NCBI GenBank assembly: GCA_947462335.1
Contig: OX381707.1
Location: 79,446,610 to 79,510,609 of the forward strand
Source of the DNA: Harmothoe impar
Lineage: Eukaryota; Annelida; Polychaeta; Phyllodocida; Polynoidae
Direction: 5' to 3'
DNA: 64,000 nucleotides
In this document: positions 23,035-33,966 of the stretch, piece after piece
How positions within the stretch are numbered: position 1 is the first letter of the stretch
Layout: each line of letters opens with the position of its first letter
Notes under the pieces: model-generated
What the model was told of the DNA's origin: nothing
Database searches by the model: none
The model's input: the letters and a program-made list of their open reading frames with translations, nothing else
Position numbers and translations under genes: made by a program

Positions 23035-23502
23035 TACACTGTAAATAGTTAGTGTAGGTACACAGTAGAATGTATGTTGGATCTACAGTAAAATCTACTG
23101 TAGAATGGATTTACAGTAGAATCTACTGTAGATTTACGGTGGATTCTACTGATTACTTTTATAAAACAGTTGGCCGTGCATTATAGCATCAGAAAAGTCA
23201 CGTACCGTTTGTTATAGTGCACGCTGAGCTGCTGCAGCTACGCCAAGGGCCTTATATTGGCATAGGACATGTACAACGTGATGGTATCTAGATTAATAAA
23301 GCGTTAATATAGAGTCTATAACCGGTTTATAAAGACAATGGAAAACTTGTTCCTCACATCTCGACTGTCTGTTGTTTTATAGTGCACTCAGATGCTTTTG
23401 ACAGCAGACAGTCTCAACGTGGAGAACATCGTTTTCTATTCTCTAAATAATGAGCTGTACACATATAGTAGAATCTACTGTACACCTACTTTTTACAGTG
23501 CA
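23035..23502. mobile_element. MITE, TACACTGTAAA family, copy 2, interrupted
   Basis: The left part (23035-23155) starts TACACTGTAAATAGTTAGTG and carries reiterated GTAGATTCTACTG-like units. The right end (about 23455-23502) reads GTAGAATCTACTGTACACCT and ends TTTTTACAGTGCA. Between them about 300 bases are unlike the 9917-10107 copy and look like a later insertion, or a second internal segment. Confidence 0.65.
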
Positions 23503-24541
23503 CCCGTTTCCTATTATCAGATTATCTAGAGACATGCCAACACAGACCAGGAAACACACTGGGGTATATTTCTGTTATCTTTTATTGTCACATCTTCCCG
23601 TGTTCGCAGCTGTTGTACAACAAACTCTCAATATATTAATGCATCACGTATTTATACCATAATATCAACATATCATGAATATTGTTTTTATATATGACAC
23701 ACTGTCTAGAGAGTATAGCTCATATAGAGCCATACGTAGTCATATATCTAGATCATCGATTTCATCTATCCCTTAAGGCCCGCATAGTGCTTTAGTGTAC
23801 CATGCCCTTTCCTCTCATTGTGATGCTTCATGTGAGTAACTCATGCTGAGCTCATGCATCATGCCCGCCTTGTGGGGTTGATACCCTCCATAAGAGTCAG
23901 GACAATGAACAAGTTCTTTGCCGATGAGTTCTTTGCCCGCGATTGTTTGGAACAATGTACAAACATGAAGCCATTGTAGCATTATGCGGTCTTAAAGGGC
24001 TCATATCATTTACCCTGCTGGACGAAATCTCCTAATGGCCTCAGAAATCACAATAGCTTACAAAATAAATAATTTATTTCAAAGACCTCAGAACATACCA
24101 TTTTAATGTATTAATCATTTGAATGATATCACTCAAATTTGTCATATATATTCAGATACAATGTTTATAGGTTATTATTACATCGAGGAATACAGACTGA
24201 CATGGCACTGTGTCTGAATTCCATGTTGTATGCGATAACTACATCATGATACTCTCTCGAATACGGTAGTAGAACAACCATATCCATGTCCACATGGTAT
24301 AGCCCTGGGATACATTATATAGTCCAGCTTATATTATTATTATGTACAGCGTGGGTCTTGGCAGTGAGGGACCCTTTAGTAGAGGACATCACATTGATTT
24401 GGCTACTCTGTGGTTACACACAGGTCTAATACTCAACATTGGTAATGGTTACTTCACACGTATACCACAGGTATGTCACAGAACCCTCCATTATAGAGGT
24501 ATACAGCAGAGTGAAACCAGATGTCATAGAATCTGGTAACT
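23503..24541. other. Intergenic, no gene seen
   Basis: Contains a diffuse GCATCATG-family region around 23775-24000, bounded by CCCTTAAGGCCCGCATAG and GCGGTCTTAAAGGGCT. The latter pair suggests an old, degraded CCCTTTAAGG-ended element of about 230 bases. No gene was recognised. Confidence 0.45.
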
Positions 24542-24807
24542 CTACACAGAGAAAAGTAAAGGTCTCAACTCTGTGTCCTACGTAGTTGTGATAAAATAGA
24601 GAGTCAAACAGCTATGAATATATGCTTAAATGAAGGGTCAACTTGAGTTGACTCTCTGCTATCAGTGTTAACTTGAATTGACTCTCTACTATTAGTGTCA
24701 ACCCAAGTTGACTCTTCATGTAAGCAGAGTCAATCGCTGTTTGACACTCCATTTTTACCAGAGCCACACGGGAGAGACAGTTGTGTCCTCTACTTTTCTG
24801 TGTGTAA
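24542..24807. mobile_element. 266-bp foldback MITE with TACACAGAGAAAAG ends
   Basis: The left end TACACAGAGAAAAGTAAAGG is the inverted repeat of the right end CCTCTACTTTTCTGTGTGTA. Inner arms also pair: AGTCAAACAGC with GCTGTTTGAC, and GGTCAACTTGAGTTGACTC with the CCCAAGTTGACTCTTCATG region. The repeated GAGTTGACTCT units make the centre palindromic. It is non-coding. Confidence 0.75.
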
Positions 24808-26131
24808 TAGACTATTGTGCTTCTGGGCCGTGTTGCTCAACTTACAGGTTTTTGAAAAGGTAAAATCATCATATTTTTTTTTTTCTTTAAAGCAAGGTTT
24901 ATGTCTGAAAACTCAGATGATTTCCATTCTAAATTAAAGTGTGGCAGTAAAGGCCAAACAGTGCAAGTTGTAATGTTCTGCGCAATTTCTCCATTTATTT
25001 CTTTTGCTGAGCAACATGCCCTATTTAAGGCAAAATTTGTTACGATAATTATTTTTTTTGAAATACATAACTCTAAATACAATTGACTTTGTAATTTCTG
25101 AATCAAGACATGCCATTTATTTTACATCACAAGAGAGCACAACTATACCATTGTACTAACTAGCTACAATTCCACCTTTTGACATACATCACCATATATA
25201 TACCACTCATGGTTGAACCAATGACTTGACCACTAGGTAGACGGCTATATACAGGTATCACCACATGCTTTGGTATTATATCATACAGCGGCCCCTACAC
25301 TATAGAGGACGCTGGGTCACAGTCTATCTACACACACTAAGCATTATACATGATTCCCTCTCACTCATCACTCATCATTTTGGCACAACATGCGGCACAT
25401 TAACGTTGATGAATAGGTGTGTGTATACCTACGGCATGAGACTTAGACATGAGCTCATAGACCAATGCGGCAAGAAAGGGTGACTTTTTCATGATAAAGT
25501 TGCGGTTACATTCGTTTTAGCAGAATCCTAGTAAAATTGCCTGCAATGTATATGTCTGCAACAGTCTCATATAATGAGATTCAAAGGACAATTATCTTTC
25601 AATTAGTATATTAGAATGCAGGATTTTGTCATTAAGTTATTTGTTAGTGACACTTCAGAGATGTTCAAAAACTTTATCAACAACTTTTATGAAAAGTCAC
25701 CCTTTCTCTCTGCATTTGTCTATAGTCATTCCATACATTCTGCTGTCATTACAACGCCAGCACTTAACTTTAAAAGATGTTGAAAACTGTTAACCTTGAT
25801 GTTGAAATATTCTGTCGAATATGTATTCGTAATTGTATTTGAAATCGGTTGCTTAATCATTTGATGACAGCAAATTTACTATAATTGTCTCGGACAATTA
25901 TCAAAATGAAAATATATGAATGTAGTGCTTTCAAAGAGTATTACTTCCGTTATTTCAACTATTGCTCTCTAATGCAAACACAAAGAAAATCAAATATGAT
26001 ATGATGTAGAATGTCTGAATTTGTTCTCCTAAACAAAGCGTTTTGAATCTTTTTGTGTTGTGCCCGTGCATGAATGCAGGGGTGCACTTTTTAAATGCCA
26101 TGGCCACAAAAGGACAACGTGTACTATCCCT
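24808..26131. other. Intergenic, no gene seen
   Basis: AT-rich sequence with a T-run near 24877. Frames up to 89 codons (24837-25106, minus) have no motif. Nothing supportable was found. Confidence 0.4.
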
Positions 26132-26341
26132 TTAAGGGCTGCAGAGTGCCTTAATGCATCATGGCCTTGATGCATGAATGCAGCCCTGGTGAGTGCCTCA
26201 TTAGTACTGCATTCAAGCATCATGCTAGCCCTATGTGGCATAATGCATCATTGTGACTGCGAGTTACTCACCAGGGATGCATTTGTGCATCATGATGACA
26301 AATGTAATAATTTTAGCGACGTACTGTCCTTAAAGGGTTGA
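26132..26341. mobile_element. CCCTTTAAGG-ended MITE, best copy of the GCATCATG family
   Basis: The element runs from CCCTTTAAGGGCTGCAGAG to CTGTCCTTAAAGGG, giving a short terminal inverted repeat. The interior alternates TGATGCATGAATGCAGCCC, CTGGTGAGT and CACCAGGGATGCAT in both orientations. Diverged relatives or fragments lie near 4680, 11130, 17755, 18930, 21180, 22500 and 23780. Superfamily unknown. Confidence 0.65.
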
Positions 26342-26522
26342 ACCACTATTCTGACATGTAAAGGTCGGACAGATGTCATGACATCCCTCATGCAGTGATA
26401 TATACAACTGCCATCCTCTTGTATCCTCATCATAAGCACTCGTGGTAGGTGGTTTTGGCATTGTGTACGGCAACGTGTATTACTACTACACAGTCCTGCC
26501 TCTCCACACCCTCAGGGTATAC

Positions 26523-26804
26523 GGGAGCGGTCACTTTTTAACAACAGGGCGGGAAGGTTGGTGGATTTGGGGGGTGACCAAAAAAATGTGGACCCCTTGA
26601 AGGGGGAGGACCAAAAAAATTGCACCCCATTTTTGCCATGCGTTACTATAGCTCAAAGGCGTCGGCTGCACTCAATTGCAACTTGCCTGAGGGGGGAACC
26701 AAAAAAATGTCAACCCCTCCCGTGGGGGGGACCAAAAAATGTTGATCCACTCGCGCGAGAATGCACCCCCCCCCCCCCCCCGTTGTTAAAAAATGACCAC
26801 TCCC
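26523..26804. mobile_element. MITE, GGGAGTGGTCA-ended family, copy 3
   Basis: The ends are GGGAGCGGTCACTTTTTAAC and TTAAAAAATGACCACTCCC. Flanks are TAC on the left and TAA on the right. The interior has repeated GGGGACCAAAAAAATG-like tracts and the family core GTTACTATAGCTCAAAGGCG. The 110-codon plus-strand frame over it is a by-product. Confidence 0.82.
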
Positions 26805-28790
26805 TAACTGGACATGAGTCACTTGTCATATTGGGGGCCAGGGCAGGGAGAGGTGTGTTTCTGCTTGTACACCAGTGGCTGGACAGATAGGGTTTGTGAT
26901 GCAGGGGCGTACGGATCATCCTCTCTGCTTGACTGCTCACGTGATATTTTAATATCATCTTAAAACTATTTTAATGCCTACTGATTTTCTTTTTGAATAT
27001 CTTTTTGAATATCTTTTTGAACATATATGCTGTGAAAATACATTATTTCGCTGGGTATATATATTTTCGCGATTTTCGCAAAATTGGAAAATCAGTGAAA
27101 TTTGTATAATGATTAAGTAAGGAATAAAATACCCGTGAATTTGCCGATTTTTACTCATCCATGAAACTTTTAACCCGTGATAGTAAGTACTTTCACAGTA
27201 GTTTTTGATTTGAAAAATGTGAAACCGATTGTGTGTGGTTGCCCACATCTGTGGAGGCCATGTGGGTGGTATTTCAGAACGGAATCCTCAGTCATGAGAA
27301 TCAAGTGTCGACTATAACCTCCACAGGGAAATACACCCACAAACTCGTGACATGTTCTGAAAGAGCCCCGAGTAATGCGTATAAACATGTTTTGCAGAAA
27401 ATGATGCTTTAAAAAATACTATAGGAAAGACAGTTGGGAGTTGCCCATGTTGTGGTTTTGTAACCTCAAAACACCTATCTATACCTGGCCTGGTCCCAAC
27501 CTGAGAGTCAGGTGTAGTTTGGGGAGGGGGGGGGGGGAGGGTACTGGGCCGAGTCCAATATGGTGTATTAATAGCCATGGTAGCTGGTAACATTTGACAT
27601 TCAGGAATTCAAGCATGGTTACTCCAGGCACTATCACGCCACAGTCACAGGGGTAGAAAAATACTGATACCTCTCTATACAAGTGATATTACACTGTTAT
27701 ACATCATAGACTATGATAAGTAAATATAATCTGTATTGATTGAAACTTTGGGGATATCATTATTAGGAATATTATTGCAATATGATATTTCTACTTCCCT
27801 CTTCTCCCCTATTATGTCATACTATACAATGGACATTGAGTTAAGGTTAATGATAATAGTCCTGCTATTTTCTCAACGTTCAATATTAAAGCTTACATAA
27901 TAGTTTATCAGAATCAATTTATGTAATTTAACTATTCCACTTTTAGTAAAGGTATTAAATACCAATAAAAGAAGATTCATGATATATATGCGATTTTCTC
28001 TGCTGTTCTATCTGTTAAACAAAGTTTACAATCTAAACGTTGAAAGACATAAAAATGAGTATTGCTGTTTATGGCATGAACTGGCCGTCTATACTTTGGT
28101 ACAGATACATGATGTCTTAACACTATTGCCTTAACACAGAGTCATGTCGCAAAAACCAATTATTCTGGATAATTTAGGGTGATTCTCAACAAACAAAATT
28201 ATCATATTGCTCACTTTGCTTGACAATTTCTTTTATATCACTTTACTTTAAACCTATTGAGATGTATGAGGCAGGATTTTTACCCAGTGGAAAATTGCTT
28301 TGATAATATCAAGTATATTTATCATTTTTAATGGATCAATCTAAAATGTCCACCTCATGGCCACAGATTTTCAAATACGACAGAGGTTGAAGTTGGTGGA
28401 AGACAAACTATTGTTTTAGGTACTAATACTCTCAAGCCAATACCCAACAATTTAAAATGATGAGAAAGAGGTCTACTCATGACACTATACCAGATAGATG
28501 TCTTACATCTCACCACCAAACCCCACAGATCACCACGGGTATATGTACTTAATTAAGTATTATATTCAGTCTATTTATAAATATGCAGTACACCATCATA
28601 TAACTTGTTCACATAATATACTAAATACAAGTCACCATCATATGACTCTATAGCCTTGGTACATACACACATACATAATGATACAATCACAGTCATTTTG
28701 GTAAATATTTGATTAAAATTATTCATAAAAATAGCCTCTGGTCTGCTACATCCTCGTCTCCTGCATGGCGGCTGTGCCGTTCGCCCTGTC
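26805..28790. other. Intergenic, including the likely 3' flank of the receptor gene
   Basis: The part from 27030 to 27199 has loosely inverted ends (CTGTGAAAATAC and GTACTTTCACAG) and may be a degraded MITE. No other gene was found. On the minus strand, an ATTAAA at 28327-28332 is a possible polyadenylation signal about 460 bases beyond the receptor stop. No canonical AATAAA was noticed nearer, so the transcript end is not defined. Confidence 0.4.
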
Positions 28791-29945
28791 TCAGTCGCTG
28801 AGACTGGAGACTCCAGTCAGGTAGTTGTTGTCATTGTGGACGATGCCCCTACAGCGGTGACACAGCAGGATGCGAGTAAAGGCCTGCCTGAATGTGCGGT
28901 TAAAGAAGTAGTACAGGAACGGGTTCATGGTCGAGTTAACGTACCCCAGCCACAACGCCAGCTGCCACGCTGTGAACGGGATCGCGTACCCGATCATCGG
29001 GTCGATAATGTTAAATATGAAGAATGGGAACCAGCATAGACAGTAGGTACCCATGATGATAGAGAGGGTTTTAGCGGCTTTCCGCTCGTGTCTCATTGTT
29101 TTCTCCCTCTTTTGTTCACCTAATGTCGTTAGCTCAAGGCTGCGTATCCGCATGGCTTGTTTTGTGGCCTCTTGGTAAATCCTAACATTGACCATTAACA
29201 TGAATAATGTCGGGATGTAGAAAATGATCAGGGAACCCACTAAAGCAAAGGGTATATTGACCATGAATATGCACGCTCTACCGTCCGGCGGTTTATTGCA
29301 GCGTATCATATCCTCAATCCCAATTTCATGCCAGCCGTTAAATATGGGCACCCAGGATATAAATATGGGTATGGTCCAACAGAGGAATATTAACACAATG
29401 ACGGCCCTCCGCGTCATGATCTGGTGGTAGAAGAACGGGCAGCAGATTGCAATATAGCGGTCCATGGCAAGACAGGAGAGATGTAGGATAGACGTTGACG
29501 TCATCATGACGTCTAAACAAGACGCAAGTTTACATATCACAGCCCCCAGTTCCCACTCTAGGTTTACATGGAGGTTGTAGATGCCAAACGGCATCACCAG
29601 CAGCGCAACAAAGATGTCCGCCACGGCTAGCGACAGGATGAAGTAGTTCGTCAAGGTCCGCATCTGGCGGAACATGGCGACTGATAATATAACGACAGAG
29701 TTACCAAACGTTGTGAGGAGGACGATGAAACTGAGGACAAACACAATGGCTGATGACTCTGCAGTGGAGTAGTTGATGGGGGGCCCGGGGGGGCCGGACC
29801 CCGGGGACGGGGTGGGGCAGGGGGGGAAACCCGTCCCATTGACGGCCCCCTCCACTACCGCACTGCCCGCCACCTCCCCCGCCCTCGGTATCAGCAGGTG
29901 CCCCATGCTGGGTAAGTGTCTGGGGGTTAGGTACACATCAAACAT
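28791..29945 (-). CDS. HTR4-like: 5-HT4-like biogenic amine G-protein-coupled receptor
   Basis: An intact, intronless 384-residue seven-helix receptor expected at the plasma membrane. Visible landmarks: N-glycosylation sites NGT (36) and NYS (58) in a Pro/Gly-rich N terminus; TM1 with N82; TM2 with D110; C138 and C225 for the extracellular disulfide; D145 (3.32), the amine-binding aspartate; D162-R163-Y164; W190; S238 (5.43) and P245; CWFP at 304-307 with F308 and F309; N312 (6.55); Y335; and N341-P342-F-L-Y345. C362 or C365 may be palmitoylated. The TM4-loop-TM5 region (FISWVPIFNGW then IGIEDMI, and FMVN then FYIP) and IIDP after TM6 resemble vertebrate 5-HT4 most closely, hence serotonin or a related amine and Gs coupling are inferred. 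An in-frame TAA lies two codons before this ATG. Met14 (29904-29906) has a better Kozak context and may be the true start. A splice-acceptor-like CTTACCCAG just before Met14 leaves room for an upstream exon. Trace-amine or octopamine-type receptors are alternatives. Confidence 0.93.
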   Translation of the reverse strand: MFDVYLTPRHLPSMGHLLIPRAGEVAGSAVVEGAVNGTGFPPCPTPSPGSGPPGPPINYSTAESSAIVFVLSFIVLLTTFGNSVVILSVAMFRQMRTLTNYFILSLAVADIFVALLVMPFGIYNLHVNLEWELGAVICKLASCLDVMMTSTSILHLSCLAMDRYIAICCPFFYHQIMTRRAVIVLIFLCWTIPIFISWVPIFNGWHEIGIEDMIRCNKPPDGRACIFMVNIPFALVGSLIIFYIPTLFMLMVNVRIYQEATKQAMRIRSLELTTLGEQKREKTMRHERKAAKTLSIIMGTYCLCWFPFFIFNIIDPMIGYAIPFTAWQLALWLGYVNSTMNPFLYYFFNRTFRQAFTRILLCHRCRGIVHNDNNYLTGVSSLSD

Positions 29946-30926
29946 GTATTAATGTAAGATAGAATAACACGGTTGGTGCGTGTTATCCAATCGGATTTAC
30001 CCGATCCACACTGGTGCTTGTTTTTGTTCCTGCAGTTTTTTCCCTCCAAGGATTTCCTGTGACCTCCTCTCTCCTACCCGACTCCTTTTATGTATGAGAG
30101 GGACACAGTTTCCTTTGGTATAGTTTAAACAGGTGTGTACAAACAGATATAGCGATACTATAATCCAATCGCTAGTAGTTATATTGGAGTTGCTACCACT
30201 ACCTTACTCTCAGTGTTCTGTGTACAGATATGTTTCCTCACGGTGACTGCAGCACCTTACCTTATTTGCCACAAACTGTTTCCTTATACTCCAGGATGTT
30301 CTATGAGATCATCACTAGATAGCTTAGAGTCCCTTCATAACACAACTTGACAGGGGGTCCTTAAACTCCCGTTTATCCTATAAAGACCCGCTTTACACCC
30401 ACTTTACAGCCACATAAGGGCTCTTTATCCATGCCGTGCTATGTGTGTGCTGTGTGGGGGGTGCTGAGGGCTTTATGAATAATGCCAAGATCATGTATGC
30501 CGTCTGACCTAAACTCTGTAAGATGTAACAGTTCAAGGTCACAGGTCCTGTTTGTTGACATGGAGTTTGGGTTTAGAAATAAGGGCTCTGACGTCTTTGG
30601 TAATCTATGGACGTCCTTGAGGCTACACGTGTATGTCTCACCTTAGGGACAGGTGGGAATCAGGACAGACATGTGGTGTGGTTCCCTCCTTTATCCTATT
30701 AGAACCCAAGCACCAAGCACACCTCTATAGTATAAGGGTGTAATGGCGTATAGCATGGGGTTATCTCCTGATGTAGGTTCAGGTACAAGGAGGCTTGTAT
30801 CTGTAGTTATTAGTCCAGGTATCACTATATTGCTACACATCCATGAATATGAGTAGTCCCAACGATCAAACACAGATGAAGCTGGATTATGGCTTGTAGC
30901 TTATCTCCTATATCGCCTACTCCAAG
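29946..30926. other. Likely 5' flank of the receptor gene
   Basis: Read on the minus strand, this is the upstream side of the receptor. An inverted CCAAT (ATCCAATCGG at about 29988) lies about 45 bases upstream of the first ATG. No TATA box in a convincing position was seen, and no other coding sequence was found. The promoter location is not established. Confidence 0.4.
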
Positions 30927-31080
30927 TGTAGGTCTGGGTGTATGTACACGAGACGTTACTACTGGGGGTATACTGGTATCTCTTTAGTAACTATTAGTGT
31001 ATGTCTGGGCACATGCACACTATACCCTATCAGACGTTACTACTGGGGGTATGCTGGTACCTATTTAGTTACTATTCAGT
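30927..31080. repeat. Two-copy 81-bp tandem repeat
   Basis: AGACGTTACTACTGGGGGTA begins at 30951 and again at 31032. Each is followed by CTGGTA..TTTAGT.ACTATT and preceded by GTGTAGGTCTGGG or GTGTATGTCTGGG. Confidence 0.8.
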
Positions 31081-31207
31081 CACTGTTTACTCCCCCTTAT
31101 ACAGGAGTGTCCTCCCTAGTGTATGTCCACACCGACACCAGGCCCCTATCCACGGGGAGTAAATGGTACCAGCATCTTGGTGTAAGTGTCCCAGGAGTCC
31201 TTTTGGG

Positions 31208-31460
31208 GTGGGACACTTGTGGTGTAGACTGCAGGTTTACAACCCCTCTATAGTCAGTGTAGTTGTCAGGCTGATAATCAGTAATTGCCTGTACTCACTT
31301 GCAGGTGGGACACTTGTTTATAAAGGTTTAAAATCCCTCCATAGTCTGTGTAGATCCAGGTAAATAATCAGTATTGGCCAGTACCTCTATGGAGGTGAGA
31401 CACTTGTGGTAATAAGGTTTATAACCACTCTACATTCAGTGTAGATGTCGGTTAATAATC
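31208..31460. repeat. Three-copy minisatellite, about 90-96 bp
   Basis: GTGGGACACTTGT starts at 31208 and 31305 and GTGAGACACTTGT at 31395. Each copy continues with AGGTTTA.AA.CC.CT..AT then GTGTAGAT and AATAATC. The copies differ by about 20-25 percent. The short frames over it are not conserved from copy to copy. Confidence 0.8.
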
Positions 31461-33890
31461 CTATGCTTACTATATCGGTAGCTGTTACAAGAGGTCCGCT
31501 GTGCATGTACTCATGTATATATGCAGATATAGGTAGAGTGCCACCATGGCCATGCACCTTTAATGTAGACCAACGTGCACCTGAGTCCACCGTGCATGAA
31601 GTCAGCACAGGTTCAATGACTTATGAATCATTCAGTCCACCTTAAAGGGACAATGCCACCACTCACATGTAATCACACAGCAGAGTAGAACAGTACTAGG
31701 AATGTGAATGGGACACGCTCGGTGATTATGCACTGGTTAACCGTTACAGTATTAACAAAGATGATACAGTACATAGTACGGTGCCCTGTAGATATGTGGT
31801 ATACTCCATGTAAATGGTCCATGTAGAGAGGTGGGTGTCGTATAAGGAAATGCCGCGGGTGAGATGTAAACAGGTTATGTTGTCAGGGTGATGTCATTAC
31901 CCGGCCGGGTGAGGCGCAGGTAGCGGCACTAATATGACGTACACCCCGACACCCCGGGCAGGTGGGCCGCACTCAGGTGGTATACAGGTAACACTCAGAC
32001 AGCTGGGGGCTCCTTTGTCACCTGGAACCTGGTTAGGGTAACACCATTACTCCAGGGTGCCCAGGTATTAAGCTGATGCGGTTATTCCTGGGTGTTGTAT
32101 AGGGAGGGGGGAGACTGGGCCCCTGCTCCAGGCTGTGCTGGTGTTATGTCTAGGTACACTCCTCCTAGTGTGATGTGGCCATGTAGGGTGCCATCCAGGT
32201 AATGGTTAGGTACCGTGTGTGTCGGTGGGTGTGTGTGGATGTGTGGATGTGTGGGTGTGAGTGGGTGGGGACGCAGGAGGAGGAGCTGGCACCTCAGGTG
32301 GGCGGTTTACACACACAGATTAAGGAGGACGCCTCAGCCAGTCAGTCCCTGAGTCTGTCAGTCACACTGGGCCTGCCCCTTCTCAGACTGAGTGTCTCCT
32401 TGGTACCGTATATAGCTATTCACCACACATACAGATAGGGGACTGTGCAGGGGATACCTTGTACATTGTAGGTGTGTGTAGACTGTAGGTAGACTGTAGG
32501 TGTATGTGGTTATGTTCACAGCCCACGTGTGGTTAGGTACGGAGTAGGGTGCCCTCCGTGCTGTCTACACTCCTTTTTGCTTTGTGTTGTAAAAGACGTG
32601 TATATACCTTAGTTATTTATAGTGTCTATAAATAAACATCCTGGTTTATTTATACCCCTCGTATTGTCAGGTTGTTGACGTAAACCTTTTTGTTGGCATG
32701 AGTCTATTTCCATTGCGTGAGGAGATACTGGGAAGTGGAATTCACACATCCCTATATATATCAGAGACATGAATTACTTAACTTATCCAGAGCCAGTAGG
32801 GTGTAGACCATTGTGAATATATATGCATATAAATTTGGACCCTTATCTACAGGCAAGATGGCATAAACTAATCCTTACAGAGTCAGTATCCAGTACCATT
32901 AAAGTGTTCTCCAACAGTCTAACACTATCAGATATACTACAAGTATAATCCCTCAGTATAATCCATCGTACAAAGATAGTGTAGTCATACGTATATTGGG
33001 AATATACATGTATATGCGCAGCCCTTATTCAGAAGTACGGTAGCATGAACTAATTCTTAAAGAGTTAGTTAGCTGGTATGTTATCAGCTACCATTACGAT
33101 TTAGCAGGTTTCTCACCTTCACACACCATAATACATATATGTGAGTGGGTGGGGACTTCTTATATATAATCCTCAGTATAATCCACTGTACACCAATAGT
33201 GTGATAAGAAGCACACCCCTGCTGCCGATCCTTCAGGCTGTAAGGTGTGCAGCATTAAAGACGCAGATCTCAGTACCCCTCCAGCGACAGTCGGAGTGGA
33301 GTCGGGACAGGTATTCAGCCCTATATATAGGGGTGGTGGGGGTTTAACAGCAGCAGTGCAGTTACCCGCTGTAAGTAGTGCCGTGTTTATCTCCGTGTGA
33401 GGTGACTGGGTAGGTGAGGTGACTGGGTGCTTAGTGTCAGCCTGACATGCCGCACCTCCAGCTCCCTAAGTACTAAACACATCCAGCATTACTCCCAGCA
33501 TACTCCAGGGCTGCCAACCATCATACTCTCCAGGGCCCTGATGGTGCCTCCAGTAAGCAGTAGTGGTGGATCCCTAGGTCGCTGTATACCTACCACTGTG
33601 CTACCAGGCTGCTCCCCGTGGTGGCTTGCTCCTCCCTCAGAGGCTGCCTCCTCCCATCTAAGCTGGATCCTGTGTGGCTGGCTCCTCCCGCTCCTCCAGT
33701 GCAGGCTCGTTCCCTGTTTCGGGCCCACTCTGCAATGGTACAGTCTGGGCAAAATCATATGAAATAAATGTTTGACTAAGTTGTCTTTAGGAGTTGACCA
33801 ATCAAATCTTGTACACCAGTTCTTGTATGCAGGCATGCAGTAACAATACAGCAGTTCCACCAGTCCTATTTGAATTGGCGTGGAGGCTGT
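31461..33890. other. Intergenic between minisatellites, no gene seen
   Basis: Includes a G/T-rich tract of GTGTGGATGTGTGG-type repeats at about 32215-32275. Frames of up to 111 codons (33427-33762, plus) have no domain and are low complexity. CG-containing sequence is somewhat more frequent than in region I, but no CpG island was measured. Confidence 0.4.
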
Positions 33891-33966
33891 ACCCCTGTAT
33901 GGCAGAGGTTGGATCCCCGCTGGATCCCCGTGTGGTAGAGGTTGGATCCCCGGTGGATCCCTCACA
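33890..33966. repeat. Two-copy 33-bp minisatellite
   Basis: AGAGGTTGGATCCCCG followed by TGGATCCC occurs at 33904 and again 33 bases later at 33937. The 193-codon minus-strand frame crossing it is not supported as a gene. Confidence 0.8.

Noticed and set aside
27030..27199. MITE with CTGTGAAA.TAC ends
   Set aside because: The inverted ends are too diverged and there is no second copy or target duplication, so it is mentioned only within an intergenic entry.
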